A stretch of 64,000 bases of DNA from an uncultured Prevotellaceae bacterium (GCA_900318645.1 ONLH01000011.1:1-64000); one strand, 5' to 3'. Numbered from the stretch's first letter, positions 33,081 to 42,317 are shown. Notes: generated by a model not told the origin, from the sequence alone. Made by a program: numbers and translations.

Positions 33081-33374
33081 CTATTGCTCTACGATGCGAC
33101 GGATGAGCCCCTCGATGTCCTTGCAGCCGATGTGCTGCATGTACTCCATCATGGAGACGATAACCTCGGCGGCGGCCTCCTCACGCAGGGTGTAGCCCTC
33201 GAAGCGTGACAGCGCCTCGGGCTGCACCTTGCTGTCCATCTGCGCCTGGTGGAGTTTGCACCAGGCTTTTGTTTCTTTCAGGACGACAGCCATAGCGGAG
33301 CTGTTCTCGGAGTACTCCCGCCGAGCGATGGACTTCCCATGGGACTTCATCGCAAGAATGTTTAGCTTTATCAT
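33081..33374 (-). CDS. 97-aa phage protein of unknown function
   Basis: Helical, with LREEAAAEVIVSMMEYMQHI in the C-terminal half; EE-x3-E spacing is faintly MazG-like but too short to claim. Between integrase and ParB-like gene. Function unknown. Confidence 0.45.
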   Translation of the reverse strand: MIKLNILAMKSHGKSIARREYSENSSAMAVVLKETKAWCKLHQAQMDSKVQPEALSRFEGYTLREEAAAEVIVSMMEYMQHIGCKDIEGLIRRIVEQ

Positions 33375-33462
33375 CGTGACTATGTTTTAATGGTTGTCTG
33401 TTAATTACACTCGTTAAGGCTAACTGGTGAGCCTGGTGGGTGGTCTGATTTGTTTCATATCG

Positions 33463-34440
33463 TTATAGGTATTTAGCGTGTGATTGTTTTACTACGTCCA
33501 TGCTTTCTTCGGCATAGATGGTCGTTGTTTCGATGCTCTCGTGGCCAAGCATCAATCGAACTTGGTCAATAGGCATTCCACGATGCAGGGCCATTGTCGC
33601 ACAGGTGCGGCGGAAACGGTGCGGATGCACTTTTTCAATTCCGCACTTCCTTCCAAGTTCACGAAGTAATGTGCCTACGGAACTGATATTAAGCCTTCCA
33701 TGTGGTTTCTGTTGGCCAACAAAAAGAGGCGGCTCGTTATCCGTCCTTGTGGATAGATAATTCTTGATATACAGGACACACTTTGGAGTCAAAAACACCG
33801 TCCTGTACTTTTTCCCTTTGCCGAGAACAACTGCCTCCCCTTTTTCAAGGTCAACATCACTCAAGTCGAGACCGACCATTTCAGCGACACGGCAACCCGT
33901 TGAATACAGGAACTCGATAATCGCTTTTTCTCGAATGCCTGCGTTAAGTTTCAGCGTTTCCAGTTGAAGTTCAGTTAGCGGTTTTTTTAATTTTCTCGGC
34001 TCCTTGATTTTTGCAATCCTCGCCACGGGGTTGGCGGTTATTTCCCCTTCTTTCATGAGAAACCCGAAAAACGAGGACAAAACAAGCCTGTCGTTATTCA
34101 TCGTCCGTTCACTACAACCCCGCAACTTCATCTTCACGAGGTGCGCCCGTATGTCATTTGTCGTGATGTCCTTGATGTGTTTATTCATCGAGGGCAACAC
34201 GGTCTTTAGACACTCCCGATAGCGGGCCAAAGTTCTTTCAGCAAGCCCTTGCGTCACTTTCGCAACAAAGAATTTCTGCACAAGCTCAACATCGGACTGC
34301 TCGTATACGACAAGCCCTGTCTGCTTTGGTTGAACGTCATAATGCTGTAGCACTACGGTGACAAGGTCGGTGATGGTGCCGACTTCGGCTGGCTTGTAAT
34401 GCTCAAGCAATATTGCTTTGATGTCATCTATGAAATCCAT
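33463..34440 (-). CDS. Tyrosine recombinase/integrase (XerC/D-like)
   Basis: 325 aa from MDFIDDIKAILLEHYK; codons upstream overlap the methylase-like gene. N-terminal SAM-like core-binding domain (~60-160), catalytic domain with Arg in STGCRVAEMVGL, Lys in GKGKKYRTV, HPHRFRRTCAT (H-x-x-R), LGHESIETTTIYAEE (His, nucleophile Tyr). All five catalytic residues are present. Likely phage integrase, though it sits mid-genome among early genes rather than at a prophage end. Base composition is lower in GC than the neighbours, suggesting a separate origin. Confidence 0.85.
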   Translation of the reverse strand: MDFIDDIKAILLEHYKPAEVGTITDLVTVVLQHYDVQPKQTGLVVYEQSDVELVQKFFVAKVTQGLAERTLARYRECLKTVLPSMNKHIKDITTNDIRAHLVKMKLRGCSERTMNNDRLVLSSFFGFLMKEGEITANPVARIAKIKEPRKLKKPLTELQLETLKLNAGIREKAIIEFLYSTGCRVAEMVGLDLSDVDLEKGEAVVLGKGKKYRTVFLTPKCVLYIKNYLSTRTDNEPPLFVGQQKPHGRLNISSVGTLLRELGRKCGIEKVHPHRFRRTCATMALHRGMPIDQVRLMLGHESIETTTIYAEESMDVVKQSHAKYL

Positions 34441-34441
34441 G

Positions 34442-35272
34442 TCACAGCTCGTCAAGGTTGAATAGTGAAAGTTGTATCGGCTGTTGTGGCTGCTGTTGTG
34501 GCTCGCTGGGTACCGCGACAGGTTCAACAACCTGTGTGTCAATCTTTACTGCTTGTTGTTCGCTGCCGTCATCGTCTTTCGGAGTAATAGACCTCGCATA
34601 GGCAAGGTTCTTGCGACACTCCAGTTCATCAGCCACACGGATAGACGGGATTGCACACGGGAACGGGTAACACATCTCGTTGATGACGTAACCGCCAAAG
34701 AAGTCCATCCTCAGCGCATCACGCCTCTCGACGATGCCGAACATACCGTGCAGCATCATGTTCAGCGCACTCATCTTGCAGCTCAGCGGGTCGAGGTCGC
34801 CAAGCACGAAGTAGTGGAACTTGTCTTTGTCGATATTCCCCCACATGGCAAGAGGCAGACGCCCGCTGCCACATGCTGGATCGTATACGAACGTCCGCTC
34901 TTTCGTGTATAGCATTTTGGCAATGCCGTCACATAAGCTCTCTGGCGTAAAGAACTGCCCCATGCTTGATGCCTTGTAGCCGCTTTTGACTTTTTCCTCG
35001 TAGAGAGTACCGAAAGCGTCATACCAGCCTTTCTGCTCGATGTTGTGTGCGGTATCTTCTGCAATGAGTTTGAAGCATTCAAAGAACGTCTCATTGTCTT
35101 TCATCATCTCGTCAGTGATGACGATGAAGTCACATTCCTTTGAGCGGATATAGGCAGGGTCGAACCATCTTATCGTCCAGTCCAGCCATTGGTCAAACAG
35201 TTGGGCAAAGTCAGCACCACGTTTGTAAGCATAACCGCTCAACAACTTGTCAATATCTTTGATATGGTTCAT
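34442..35272 (-). CDS. N6 DNA methylase-like protein lacking a visible NPP(Y/F) motif
   Basis: 276 aa from MNHIKDIDKLLSGYAYKRG. HsdM-type motif GQFFTPESLCDGIAKML and SAM motif I DPACGSGRLPLAM are clear, also LGDLDPLSCKMSALNMMLHG. The expected catalytic NPPF/Y after the next strand is not seen; that place reads MDFFGGYVINEMCYPFPCAI. C-terminal tail is Pro/Gln/Val-rich, ending LSLFNLDEL. It may be a divergent or inactive methylase, or act with a partner. Nearly abuts the integrase gene. Confidence 0.72.
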   Translation of the reverse strand: MNHIKDIDKLLSGYAYKRGADFAQLFDQWLDWTIRWFDPAYIRSKECDFIVITDEMMKDNETFFECFKLIAEDTAHNIEQKGWYDAFGTLYEEKVKSGYKASSMGQFFTPESLCDGIAKMLYTKERTFVYDPACGSGRLPLAMWGNIDKDKFHYFVLGDLDPLSCKMSALNMMLHGMFGIVERRDALRMDFFGGYVINEMCYPFPCAIPSIRVADELECRKNLAYARSITPKDDDGSEQQAVKIDTQVVEPVAVPSEPQQQPQQPIQLSLFNLDEL

Positions 35273-35333
35273 GTGCAACAATGAAGCGAGTGCCGGCACG
35301 GATGCCGACACTCACAATGGATGATTACATGAT

Positions 35334-37289
35334 TTACTTCTTGCGCTTGGTCGTCTTTTCGGGCATATCCAGCTGATCGCAGATGGCCACCCGCAGGCCA
35401 GCCCTCGTCAGCATGGGCAGGTACTTGTCGAGCGCATGGTGCGGGAAACCTGCCATGTTGGTGGTCCCGTTGCGCTTGGTCAGCACGATGCCCAGTGTAT
35501 TGCTCACGGTCACGGCATCCTGGAAATAGGACTCGTAGAAGTCACCGACACGGAACAGGATCACCGCGTCGGGATGCTTCTCCTTCATGGCCTTGTATTG
35601 CGGAGCGACAGGTGGCAGCTTGGGCTTCTCGGATTCCTTCTTGGGTTTCTTCTTGCCGTCGGTGGTGTAGCCCATATCGTCAAGTTCCTTGGCGGTCTTG
35701 GAGCACTTCTTCTCCACATCGGCGGTGAAGTTCTGCTCAATTTTGGCGGCCTCATCACCGCACCACTTTCCGGCAATTTTCTGCTGAACAGTGCAGGCCA
35801 TGCTGGGCAAGGCTCCATTCAGGTGCTCTCTCAATGCGTCACGGAAGATGACATTGCGCTGCTCTGGATGCTTCAGCACATAATCGTAGGCGACTTCGAC
35901 AGGCGGCTGCATGGAGTTGCCGAGCAGTTTGTTTCGCACATAGTAGTTGGAGTGCCTGAGCATGTAGGCTGCAAGGACATTCAACTCGTCCTCGTCCAGC
36001 GGGTCACCGTTCAGTTTGTCAACATCCCAACTGAACAGGCCGGCGTAAGCCTGAGCACGTCGCTCCAGACATTTGTCGTGGGCCTTCTTGTATTTCTCGG
36101 CCAGCTTGGCGACGGTGGCACTCTCGGTGATGGTCTCGCTGTCGGCTCCGGCAAGGTCTTTTTTGAAGGTGTAGTAGCGCTCGGTCAGGTCAACACCGCC
36201 ATAGTAGCCGCTGATGCACATGCAGCGGTAAATCTCATGGTTGGCGAGTTTCTCTTTCAGTCGTTCATCTTCCTTGCTATACCATGAGTAGTTCTCGAAG
36301 ACGTCCTCTCGGTTGAAGACCGCATAACCTGCAGCCTTGACCATCTTCACGAACTCCTCGACTTCGTCCTTGTCGCGTTGGGTGCCGTAACTGGTCTCCA
36401 GGATGACCGCTGTCTTGCCGAACTCCAGCGTGGCGTCCTCCTGTTTGACGATCACATCATCCTGCTCGATGATGAGGTCCATGAGGAAGGCCATCTTCTT
36501 GTCGAGGAAGCGTTCCTTGTCAATGCACCTCGCATTCTCGTCCTCTGCCTTCATCTCGTAGAAGATGCAGCCGACGTTCTTGGTGTTGTACTCGCACTGG
36601 GAGCACGGCTTGCCACAGCCGCCGTCATAGTCTGGGCGCTTGGCCTTCACCCAGTCACTGTTGCTGATGTAGGCAAACAGGCTGTTGCAGAAACGCTCAG
36701 CATAGTACTTGTTGATAAAGGTGTCGTTCCTGTTGGAACTGTGGAATTTCTGCTGCTGTTCCTCGTCCAGCTTGCAGATGATCATCGCGGCACTGAGGGC
36801 CATGGTGCCGTCCTTGACACGCAGCATCAGTTCCGGGATGAGTTTGTTCAGCTTGATGCGGTCAAGCACGAAGCGGGTGGACTTGCCGAAGCGAAGGGCG
36901 ATTTCCTCGGTGGTCTGGCCACGCTTGGCCAACTCGCCGAAGGCAAAGGCCTCCTCGGTGGGGTCAACGTCCTTCCTTTGCAGGTTCTCGGTGATCATCG
37001 CGTCGAAGGCCTGCTCGTCGGTGAGTTCACGGACAATGCAGGGGATGGTCTTGGAACCGTTCAGCTTGACGGCGCGGTAACGTCGCTCACCGCAGACGAC
37101 CTCATAGTGGCAGACCGTGCCGTCCACGTTGAGCAGCTCATCGACAGGGCGCACGGTGATGGGCTGGAGTAGCCCCTGGGACTTGATGTTGTCGGCCAGT
37201 TCCTGCAAGGCCTCCTTGTCGAAGGTCTTGCGTGGGTTCATCGCCGACGGCCTGATTTCATACAGGTTGATTTCTTGGATTTTCTCCAC
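35334..37289 (-). CDS. ParB-family protein fused to a MutS domain I
   Basis: 651 aa. N-terminal Par[32 protein letters not shown], then [20 protein letters not shown] and a KorB/ParB HTH ([20 protein letters not shown]). A Cys cluster ([12 protein letters not shown]) near residue 235. The last ~90 residues ([45 protein letters not shown]) match MutS domain I, including the F-x-E mismatch wedge (F-Y-E). So a site-specific or spreading DNA binder carries a mismatch-reading module. Driven by promoter cassette P4; transcribed ahead of the methylase and integrase. Confidence 0.82.
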   Translation of the reverse strand: MEKIQEINLYEIRPSAMNPRKTFDKEALQELADNIKSQGLLQPITVRPVDELLNVDGTVCHYEVVCGERRYRAVKLNGSKTIPCIVRELTDEQAFDAMITENLQRKDVDPTEEAFAFGELAKRGQTTEEIALRFGKSTRFVLDRIKLNKLIPELMLRVKDGTMALSAAMIICKLDEEQQQKFHSSNRNDTFINKYYAERFCNSLFAYISNSDWVKAKRPDYDGGCGKPCSQCEYNTKNVGCIFYEMKAEDENARCIDKERFLDKKMAFLMDLIIEQDDVIVKQEDATLEFGKTAVILETSYGTQRDKDEVEEFVKMVKAAGYAVFNREDVFENYSWYSKEDERLKEKLANHEIYRCMCISGYYGGVDLTERYYTFKKDLAGADSETITESATVAKLAEKYKKAHDKCLERRAQAYAGLFSWDVDKLNGDPLDEDELNVLAAYMLRHSNYYVRNKLLGNSMQPPVEVAYDYVLKHPEQRNVIFRDALREHLNGALPSMACTVQQKIAGKWCGDEAAKIEQNFTADVEKKCSKTAKELDDMGYTTDGKKKPKKESEKPKLPPVAPQYKAMKEKHPDAVILFRVGDFYESYFQDAVTVSNTLGIVLTKRNGTTNMAGFPHHALDKYLPMLTRAGLRVAICDQLDMPEKTTKRKK

Positions 37290-37298
37290 ACTTCTTGG

Positions 37299-37402
37299 TT
37301 TTTAATTGGTTTGACTTGTAGTGTAAATGTGTCTCATTTACATCAGTAAAGTTAGTCAGTTTTGACAAGATTACCAAACAAAATAGCCACCATTTTTACA
37401 CC
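37299..37402 (-). promoter_or_regulatory. Early promoter cassette P4 with operator
   Basis: Box AAAAATGGTGG (37387-37402), TTTG (37375-37378), 20 bp, TAACTTTA (37346-37354), perfect palindrome GTAAATG-N5-CATTTAC (37323-37341) at the start-site region, and leader box AAGTCAAACCAATTAAA (37299-37317). The palindrome also occurs in P5. Confidence 0.68.
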
Positions 37403-37586
37403 ATTTTTTCATGCGGATGGAGAGGAACCCTCGTTCCTCGCATTGCCGCAGCAGCTTCATCTGCTCCTCGTCCACCTCGCAGGGGCTCTCCCCGTTGATG
37501 GTGGTGTAGTTCGGGATGCCGAACTTCGCACGGATGGACCGGATGGCAGACGGGTCGCACTTTTTCCAATAGACTACGCATTTCAT
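37371..37586 (-). CDS. 71-aa phage protein of unknown function
   Basis: Starts MKCVVYWKKCDPSAIRSIRA, fixed by ATGA overlap with the gene upstream. Helical, ends in Lys/Trp-rich MKKWCKNGGYFVW. Its last codons coincide with the upstream box and -33 box of promoter P4, so coding and promoter sequence are shared. Confidence 0.5.
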   Translation of the reverse strand: MKCVVYWKKCDPSAIRSIRAKFGIPNYTTINGESPCEVDEEQMKLLRQCEERGFLSIRMKKWCKNGGYFVW

Positions 37587-38305
37587 AAGGCACACACGAT
37601 TTTGTGTAGAACACCGATGGCGTAAACGAGTGCTTCTATATGGTTGATGATGCGGTCACGCATGTGATAGACTTCGATGGCTGAATGGCACTCTGGCAAG
37701 CCTGTTTGCCGGCACCAGTCCTCAGGACTGATTTTCGGCAATGCGTTCTCCATTGACCGCTTTTCCTCTTCCTTCTTCTCGTGCTGGTCGATGATCCTGT
37801 TGCGCTCTTCAACGAAACTGCGTATGGCAATCATGATAACCATCGGGTCAACATTGCCATAGAAGCGGCCGTAGCGGCCACACTTGAAGCGGTAGAAGAA
37901 TAGCAGCAGCTCAGTGACCTTGAGGAAACCATACTCCTCGGCAATCATTCCGGCAAGAAACTCGCCCTGGCCACCATCGAGTTTACCACGGCTGTTGGTG
38001 AACTCGGACAAATCCCATATTTGTGGCATCAGCCACTGTATAGGAGTATTCTCTCCGTAGGCGTGGCGCAGCAGCCCGAGAACCGGAGCCTCACCAAAGA
38101 AGGCCCTGTCCTCATGCCTGGCAACACTCAGTTGAAGCGACGGGGAAAACGTGGTGAGGAAGTTCTCACGGCTTCCGTAACGCTGCAGCACGAGCGTCGT
38201 CTTCTGCTGCAAGGCGGGCGATACGCTGGGCATAGTCTGCGGCGCGCTGTTCGCGCCCCTCGTCGCCAGTGTGGTAGTAATTTGATTGAGTTGTCGCGGT
38301 TCCAT
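37583..38305 (-). CDS. DUF6633-like replication-associated protein
   Basis: 240 aa (start uncertain; MPSVSPALQQKTT at 38233 is an alternative). The block LKVTELLLFFYRFKCGRYGRFYGNVDP is typical of a family that follows replication-initiator genes in Bacteroidales phages and ICEs; a helicase-loader-like role has been supposed from position. Helical C-terminus. Overlaps the initiator gene in another frame. Confidence 0.6.
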   Translation of the reverse strand: MEPRQLNQITTTLATRGANSAPQTMPSVSPALQQKTTLVLQRYGSRENFLTTFSPSLQLSVARHEDRAFFGEAPVLGLLRHAYGENTPIQWLMPQIWDLSEFTNSRGKLDGGQGEFLAGMIAEEYGFLKVTELLLFFYRFKCGRYGRFYGNVDPMVIMIAIRSFVEERNRIIDQHEKKEEEKRSMENALPKISPEDWCRQTGLPECHSAIEVYHMRDRIINHIEALVYAIGVLHKIVCAL

Positions 38306-39143
38306 TGGTCTGTCCGTTATCGTAGTTGCCTTCTAATACTTTCTGGAAATTGGTCGGAAGGAAGAGCCATGAAAAATCAGCACGCCAGCCTTTCCTGTTC
38401 TTCCCATTCAGGAAATCGCTTTGGCTCGCTTTGGTGATCATCTCATAGACCTTCTCAAGTCCGTACTCTCTAATCCGTGCACGGACATTTCCTTCACGTT
38501 TTCCGTTTATCGAAACTATACGGGGGATGATGGCTTTCGCCTCATTCATTGTGTTGTTGAAAAAAGTTATCAACCCAACAAAATCCACTTTTGCAGATTG
38601 GTCGGGTTGGTCGGGTGATTGATCGCCCGACACACTCTCGTTAGAGAGTGAATTATTTTCTTTTTTCTTCTTTTTATTCTCCCCATTCTTTTCTTCTTGT
38701 TCGGGTATGCCTGGTGGTGTACTTGGTAGTTTACTTAGTGGTGTATCTACTGGTATACCTGGTGGTGTAGCAGGTGGTGTACTTGGTAGTTTACTTAGTG
38801 GTGTATCTATTACACTACTTTCTTTGCTATCTCCTTGATAAAAACAATAATTACAAATAATCGTTTTTACACCATTCGCATACTTTTCGCGTTTGATTTC
38901 TCCAGTGTCTTCAAGAATTTTCAGAGCCTTAATGACAGTCCTTCTCGATAACCCGGTGTTGTACTCAAGCGAGGAGATGGATATCATCGTTTCACCTCTA
39001 TTTATTTGCTTCCCGTGGAAAAATCTTGCCTTGCTGTTCACAGCAAACAACAGGTCCTCAAAAACCATCCTGACTGACGGGTTTTGATAATGTTGCCACT
39101 CGCGCATTTTGCGGTGCAACTTAATCCATCCATTGTCATTCAT
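38166..39143 (-). CDS. Phage replication initiator (O-protein-like)
   Basis: 325 aa. N-terminal winged helix (HRKMREWQHY...LEYNTGLSRRTVIKALKILE) as in phage replication proteins; a Pro-rich linker repeating DTPLSKLPSTPP; then a Lys/Asn run and a C-terminal domain with DFLNGKNRKGWRADFSWLF, a hallmark of DnaD/O-like initiators of this group. The linker DNA contains iteron-like repeats and an AT-rich tract, like lambda ori inside gene O. ATGA overlap with the VRR-NUC gene. Confidence 0.8.
   Translation of the reverse strand: MNDNGWIKLHRKMREWQHYQNPSVRMVFEDLLFAVNSKARFFHGKQINRGETMISISSLEYNTGLSRRTVIKALKILEDTGEIKREKYANGVKTIICNYCFYQGDSKESSVIDTPLSKLPSTPPATPPGIPVDTPLSKLPSTPPGIPEQEEKNGENKKKKKENNSLSNESVSGDQSPDQPDQSAKVDFVGLITFFNNTMNEAKAIIPRIVSINGKREGNVRARIREYGLEKVYEMITKASQSDFLNGKNRKGWRADFSWLFLPTNFQKVLEGNYDNGQTNGTATTQSNYYHTGDEGREQRAADYAQRIARLAAEDDARAAALRKP
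38633..38650. repeat. Perfect hairpin beside AT-rich tract in initiator gene
   Basis: CACTCTC-GTTA-GAGAGTG, 7-bp arms. Followed on the + strand by ~50 bp of T/C-rich, GC-poor DNA (38651-38700), then the direct repeats. Candidate part of a replication origin. Confidence 0.5.
38713..38809. repeat. Iteron-like 37-bp direct repeats (candidate origin)
   Basis: Identical 37-bp copies at 38713-38749 and 38773-38809 (60-bp period), with extra partial GGTGGTGTA copies between. They encode the repeated linker of the initiator. Position inside the initiator gene is the lambda-type origin layout. Confidence 0.6.
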
Positions 39144-39589
39144 CGGTACATCGGGTATTGGTCCAGGACCTTGGCGATGTACGGCTCAGGGGCAAGCCCG
39201 AGGTACATACACACGGCGGTCACGAACTCAAAGATGCCGTGGCATACCTTATACACACTGCCGTGACTCTCGACAAGCTGCTGCCATGCCTTCTGCTTGT
39301 CACTCTGTGAACCAACAGACGCACCCTTGCGCTTCGGTGTCTTCATCTCGATGCACAACGTGGCCTTGCCGCCGCAGGGGAAAAGCAGTATCAGGTCAGC
39401 AACGCCGCTCACGGCTCCCTCATACTTCATCATCGCACCGGTCCTGCTGTCACGCCGCCCGCCGTTGGGGACAGCAAAGAGCAGGTCGCCGACATGGGGG
39501 AACGTCTGGCGGAACCAGCAGACACAGGTGTGCTGTATCTTGCTCTCGCTGTAGGTGCGCTCAATCTTCAGAATTTCTTCTTGTGTCAT
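39140..39589 (-). CDS. VRR-NUC domain nuclease
   Basis: 149 aa. VPNGGRRDSRTGAMMKYEGA, GVADLILLFP and LCIEMKTPKRKGASVGSQSD with a final Q form the PD-(D/E)XK VRR-NUC pattern (D...E-x-K...Q). Such phage nucleases act on branched or nicked DNA, sometimes with a SNF2 helicase; here the SNF2 gene is directly upstream. ATGA overlap with the initiator. Confidence 0.82.
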   Translation of the reverse strand: MTQEEILKIERTYSESKIQHTCVCWFRQTFPHVGDLLFAVPNGGRRDSRTGAMMKYEGAVSGVADLILLFPCGGKATLCIEMKTPKRKGASVGSQSDKQKAWQQLVESHGSVYKVCHGIFEFVTAVCMYLGLAPEPYIAKVLDQYPMYR

Positions 39590-39604
39590 TGTCCTGTGAT
39601 GTTA

Positions 39605-41341
39605 TCAGAGCCTGTCCTGGAACAGGTTCATGGTGATGTTAACAATGTCCTCGTCAATCTGCGTAGTCGTTCCGGTGACCTCGTTGGCGATGTCCTTCTT
39701 GGTCTGTATGACCTTGTACATGTAGCGGTCGATGGTCTTGCTGCCGAGGAAGTAGTAACAGTTGACGTTGTTCTTCTGCCCGTTGCGGTGGGCTCGGTCC
39801 TCGGCCTGCTCGCAGTCGCTGTACGTCCAGGGGAACTCGATGAACGCCACACGGCTGGAGGCGGTGAGCGTCAAGCCCGTGCCGCCGCTCTTGTAGTTGA
39901 GGATGATCAGCTTGCACTCGGGGTCGTTCTGGAACTTGTCCACGGCACGCTGCTTCTCACGCACGTTGTCGCTGCCGGTGACGGTAACGGCATCGGGGAA
40001 CTCCTTCTTCAACGCATCGACAACCTCCTTCAGGTAGGCGAACAGTATCAGCTTCTCGCCACCGTCTATGACATCGTGGACGAAGTCGGCGACGGCATGT
40101 ATCTTGCCCCTGGCCGCTATCTGCTTGAGGATGCCCATCTGCACCATGATCTGCCCGCGCATGGCACGCTGCACCTTGTCATCGTCAGCGTTCTTGTACG
40201 TCCGCAGGTACTTGATGACATCGTTCTCGGCATCCTGGTACTCCTTGCGGTTGGTGATGTCGCACTCGATGTACTGTCTGGACTTGTCGGGCAGCTGGGT
40301 GAGCACCGCTTTCTTCTCCCTGCGGAAGAAGCAGCAGTTCCACAGCCTCCAGTTCAGCTCCTTCATGTTGCTGGACATCTTGGGGCCGTCGCAGTAGCGT
40401 GAGACGAATTTACGGTAGCCCCCGAACTCATCAAGGCGGTTGAGTATCCTGAGCTGCTGGATGAGGTCGGTGTTGTTGTTCACCACCGGCGTACCCGTCA
40501 GCTCGAACACCCACTGCTTTCCCTTGCAGATACCCTCGACGAACTTGCTCTGCTGCGTCTTCGGCGACTTGCACTTGTGGCTCTCGTCGATGATCACCGA
40601 CTTGAACAGCTTGATGCGTGGGTCAAAGACGATGGACCGCATGGTCAGCTTGGCATGCTCCTTGATTTCCGTGACGAAGAACTTCTTCAGGCTCTCGTAG
40701 TTGGTGATGAAGATGTCGCACAGCGGCTCGCCGTCGGGCTTCTTCATCTCAATGAAGCGGTGCCAGTTGTAGCGGTTGTTGTCGTCGAGGATGATGGCGT
40801 TGCGGCCAGCGAACTTCTTGAACTCACGCTGCCAGTTGATCTTCAGCGACGCGGGGCAGATGATGAGTGTGGGAAGTGTCTCACCGTATTTCGCCGCCTC
40901 GTTGTGGGCCTTGATGACGGCACATATCGCCTGCAGCGTCTTGCCGAGTCCCGGCTGGTCGCCGAAGATGCAGCGCTTGTGTTGCAGGGCGTACTGCACG
41001 CCCTCCAGTTGGTACTGGTAAGGGTCGAGCAGCATGTAGTGGTCGCCATCAATGCCCGACAGCGTGGGCAGCTCATAGGTGATGTCCTTGGCATCCTCCC
41101 GCCGCTTGACCTCGCTGCAATAGCGGTTGTTCACCGCCCATTGGGCAAGTGCCTCGACATACCAGCGTGCGTCGCGGTTTGGAGGGTAGAACGGGTCTTC
41201 CTTCTGCACGATCCATGCCCTGTCGGTGCCGTCCCACTTCGGATGCGATGGGATGCGCTTGACAAGGTCTATCATGCGCGGGTTGTAGTCGAACTGCAGC
41301 TTGAAGGTGTTGGGAGTCTCCGTCAGGAAGAACGGTCTCAT
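39605..41341 (-). CDS. SNF2-family DEAD/DEAH helicase
   Basis: 578 aa. Motif I GDQPGLGKTLQ, Ia ICPASLKINWQ, II IIDESHKCKS (DESH), III ELTGTPVVNN, IV region, V SGGTGLTLTASS, VI EQAEDRAHRNGQ. Full SF2 SNF2 core with a ~100-aa N-terminal region like those of SMARCAL1-type phage enzymes. Probably remodels forks or recombination intermediates. ATGA overlap with the 180-aa gene; next to VRR-NUC, SSB and recombinase genes. Confidence 0.9.
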   Translation of the reverse strand: MRPFFLTETPNTFKLQFDYNPRMIDLVKRIPSHPKWDGTDRAWIVQKEDPFYPPNRDARWYVEALAQWAVNNRYCSEVKRREDAKDITYELPTLSGIDGDHYMLLDPYQYQLEGVQYALQHKRCIFGDQPGLGKTLQAICAVIKAHNEAAKYGETLPTLIICPASLKINWQREFKKFAGRNAIILDDNNRYNWHRFIEMKKPDGEPLCDIFITNYESLKKFFVTEIKEHAKLTMRSIVFDPRIKLFKSVIIDESHKCKSPKTQQSKFVEGICKGKQWVFELTGTPVVNNNTDLIQQLRILNRLDEFGGYRKFVSRYCDGPKMSSNMKELNWRLWNCCFFRREKKAVLTQLPDKSRQYIECDITNRKEYQDAENDVIKYLRTYKNADDDKVQRAMRGQIMVQMGILKQIAARGKIHAVADFVHDVIDGGEKLILFAYLKEVVDALKKEFPDAVTVTGSDNVREKQRAVDKFQNDPECKLIILNYKSGGTGLTLTASSRVAFIEFPWTYSDCEQAEDRAHRNGQKNNVNCYYFLGSKTIDRYMYKVIQTKKDIANEVTGTTTQIDEDIVNITMNLFQDRL

Positions 41342-41880
41342 GCGGTAACGGCTTCAGGCGCCTCCACCTTCTCGAACGGGTCACCCTCGTTATCGTTGTC
41401 GAAGGGGATTTCCGCCACTACCATGCCCCACTTCTTCTCGGTGAGGTAGAGCTGGCACTCATAGATGAAGGCGTCAACGGTGTCTCTCAAGTCCTCGCAG
41501 CGCTCGTAGGACTCCATCTCGGGGTCGAAGCCGGTGAGCGGTGCGGTCACGTTCAGCACCTTGCTGGTGGCCAGGGTGCGCTTGCCGATGAGGACGCACT
41601 GGCGGTCGAGGTCGTCGGTACCGGTGATGGAGACGCCAGTCACCGAGATGCGGTGAAGCAGTTCCTGTGTCTCGTCGCCTCCGGGATTGCGCCAGTCGAT
41701 CATCGGCGCCTCACGCTGTTCGGTCAACTCGGCAAAGTAGGGGATGAGGGCGTTAAGGCGGTTGCGCAGGTCCTCATGCACGATGTTCTTGCCCTTCATG
41801 GTGACGTCGTTGCCGTCATCATCAACAAAGGCGACCTCCAATGTGCCGCCTTTGGTCAGTTTTGCTTTACTAATCTTCAT
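41338..41880 (-). CDS. 180-aa phage protein of unknown function
   Basis: Starts MKISKAKLTKGGTLEVAFVD; beta-rich N-terminal half, acidic C-terminus. Between NinB-like and SNF2 genes, overlapping the latter by ATGA. No enzyme motif; a recombination accessory role would be a guess. Confidence 0.5.
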   Translation of the reverse strand: MKISKAKLTKGGTLEVAFVDDDGNDVTMKGKNIVHEDLRNRLNALIPYFAELTEQREAPMIDWRNPGGDETQELLHRISVTGVSITGTDDLDRQCVLIGKRTLATSKVLNVTAPLTGFDPEMESYERCEDLRDTVDAFIYECQLYLTEKKWGMVVAEIPFDNDNEGDPFEKVEAPEAVTA

Positions 41881-41900
41881 TGCTTGATTGTTATTAAAGG

Positions 41901-42317
41901 TTATCTGTAACGATAGTGTTGTATGAACTCCTGATAGTACCTGTCAGCCGGAAGCGGCAGGGTGATGCCCCATTCGGTCGCGGCATCCGCCTGCACCTTG
42001 TTCATGAAGTCCGTCATCTGGACGGTGTTCAGTGTGCTTGTGCCGCCGACCACCGAGAAGCGCTTGCGGCCGAAGTTCGCCTCACGCATCAGGAACTTGG
42101 CGCAGTAGTAGTCGTGCCAGTCCTGTTTCTCGGTGCCTGTGTTGTCCTCCATGCACTTGAACCACATCCACATGAGCGCGTTCTGGCTCACAGTCCGTGG
42201 CTCGGTCTTGCGTTTGATGGAGAGGACATACACCCCGTCACGGAGAAGTGAGCACAGGAAGTCGAAGGGCTTCTCCATGGTCACTTTCCCGTCACGTTTG
42301 GTGAGGATGTAGTCCAT
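41901..42317 (-). CDS. NinB-like recombination protein
   Basis: 138 aa from MDYILTKRDGKVTMEKPFDF; the longer frame upstream is an out-of-frame read of ssb. Contains RKTEPRTVSQNALMWMWFKC and KQDWHDYYCAKFL, resembling the R-x-x-QN-x-x-W ... W-K pattern of NinB/YbcN (Orf) recombination mediators. TGA of ssb overlaps its ATG (TGATG). Moderate confidence in the family, good confidence that it is a gene. Confidence 0.6.
   Translation of the reverse strand: MDYILTKRDGKVTMEKPFDFLCSLLRDGVYVLSIKRKTEPRTVSQNALMWMWFKCMEDNTGTEKQDWHDYYCAKFLMREANFGRKRFSVVGGTSTLNTVQMTDFMNKVQADAATEWGITLPLPADRYYQEFIQHYRYR

Noticed and set aside
38713-38809. CRISPR-like repeat
   Set aside because: Two copies within a coding linker; iteron explanation fits better.
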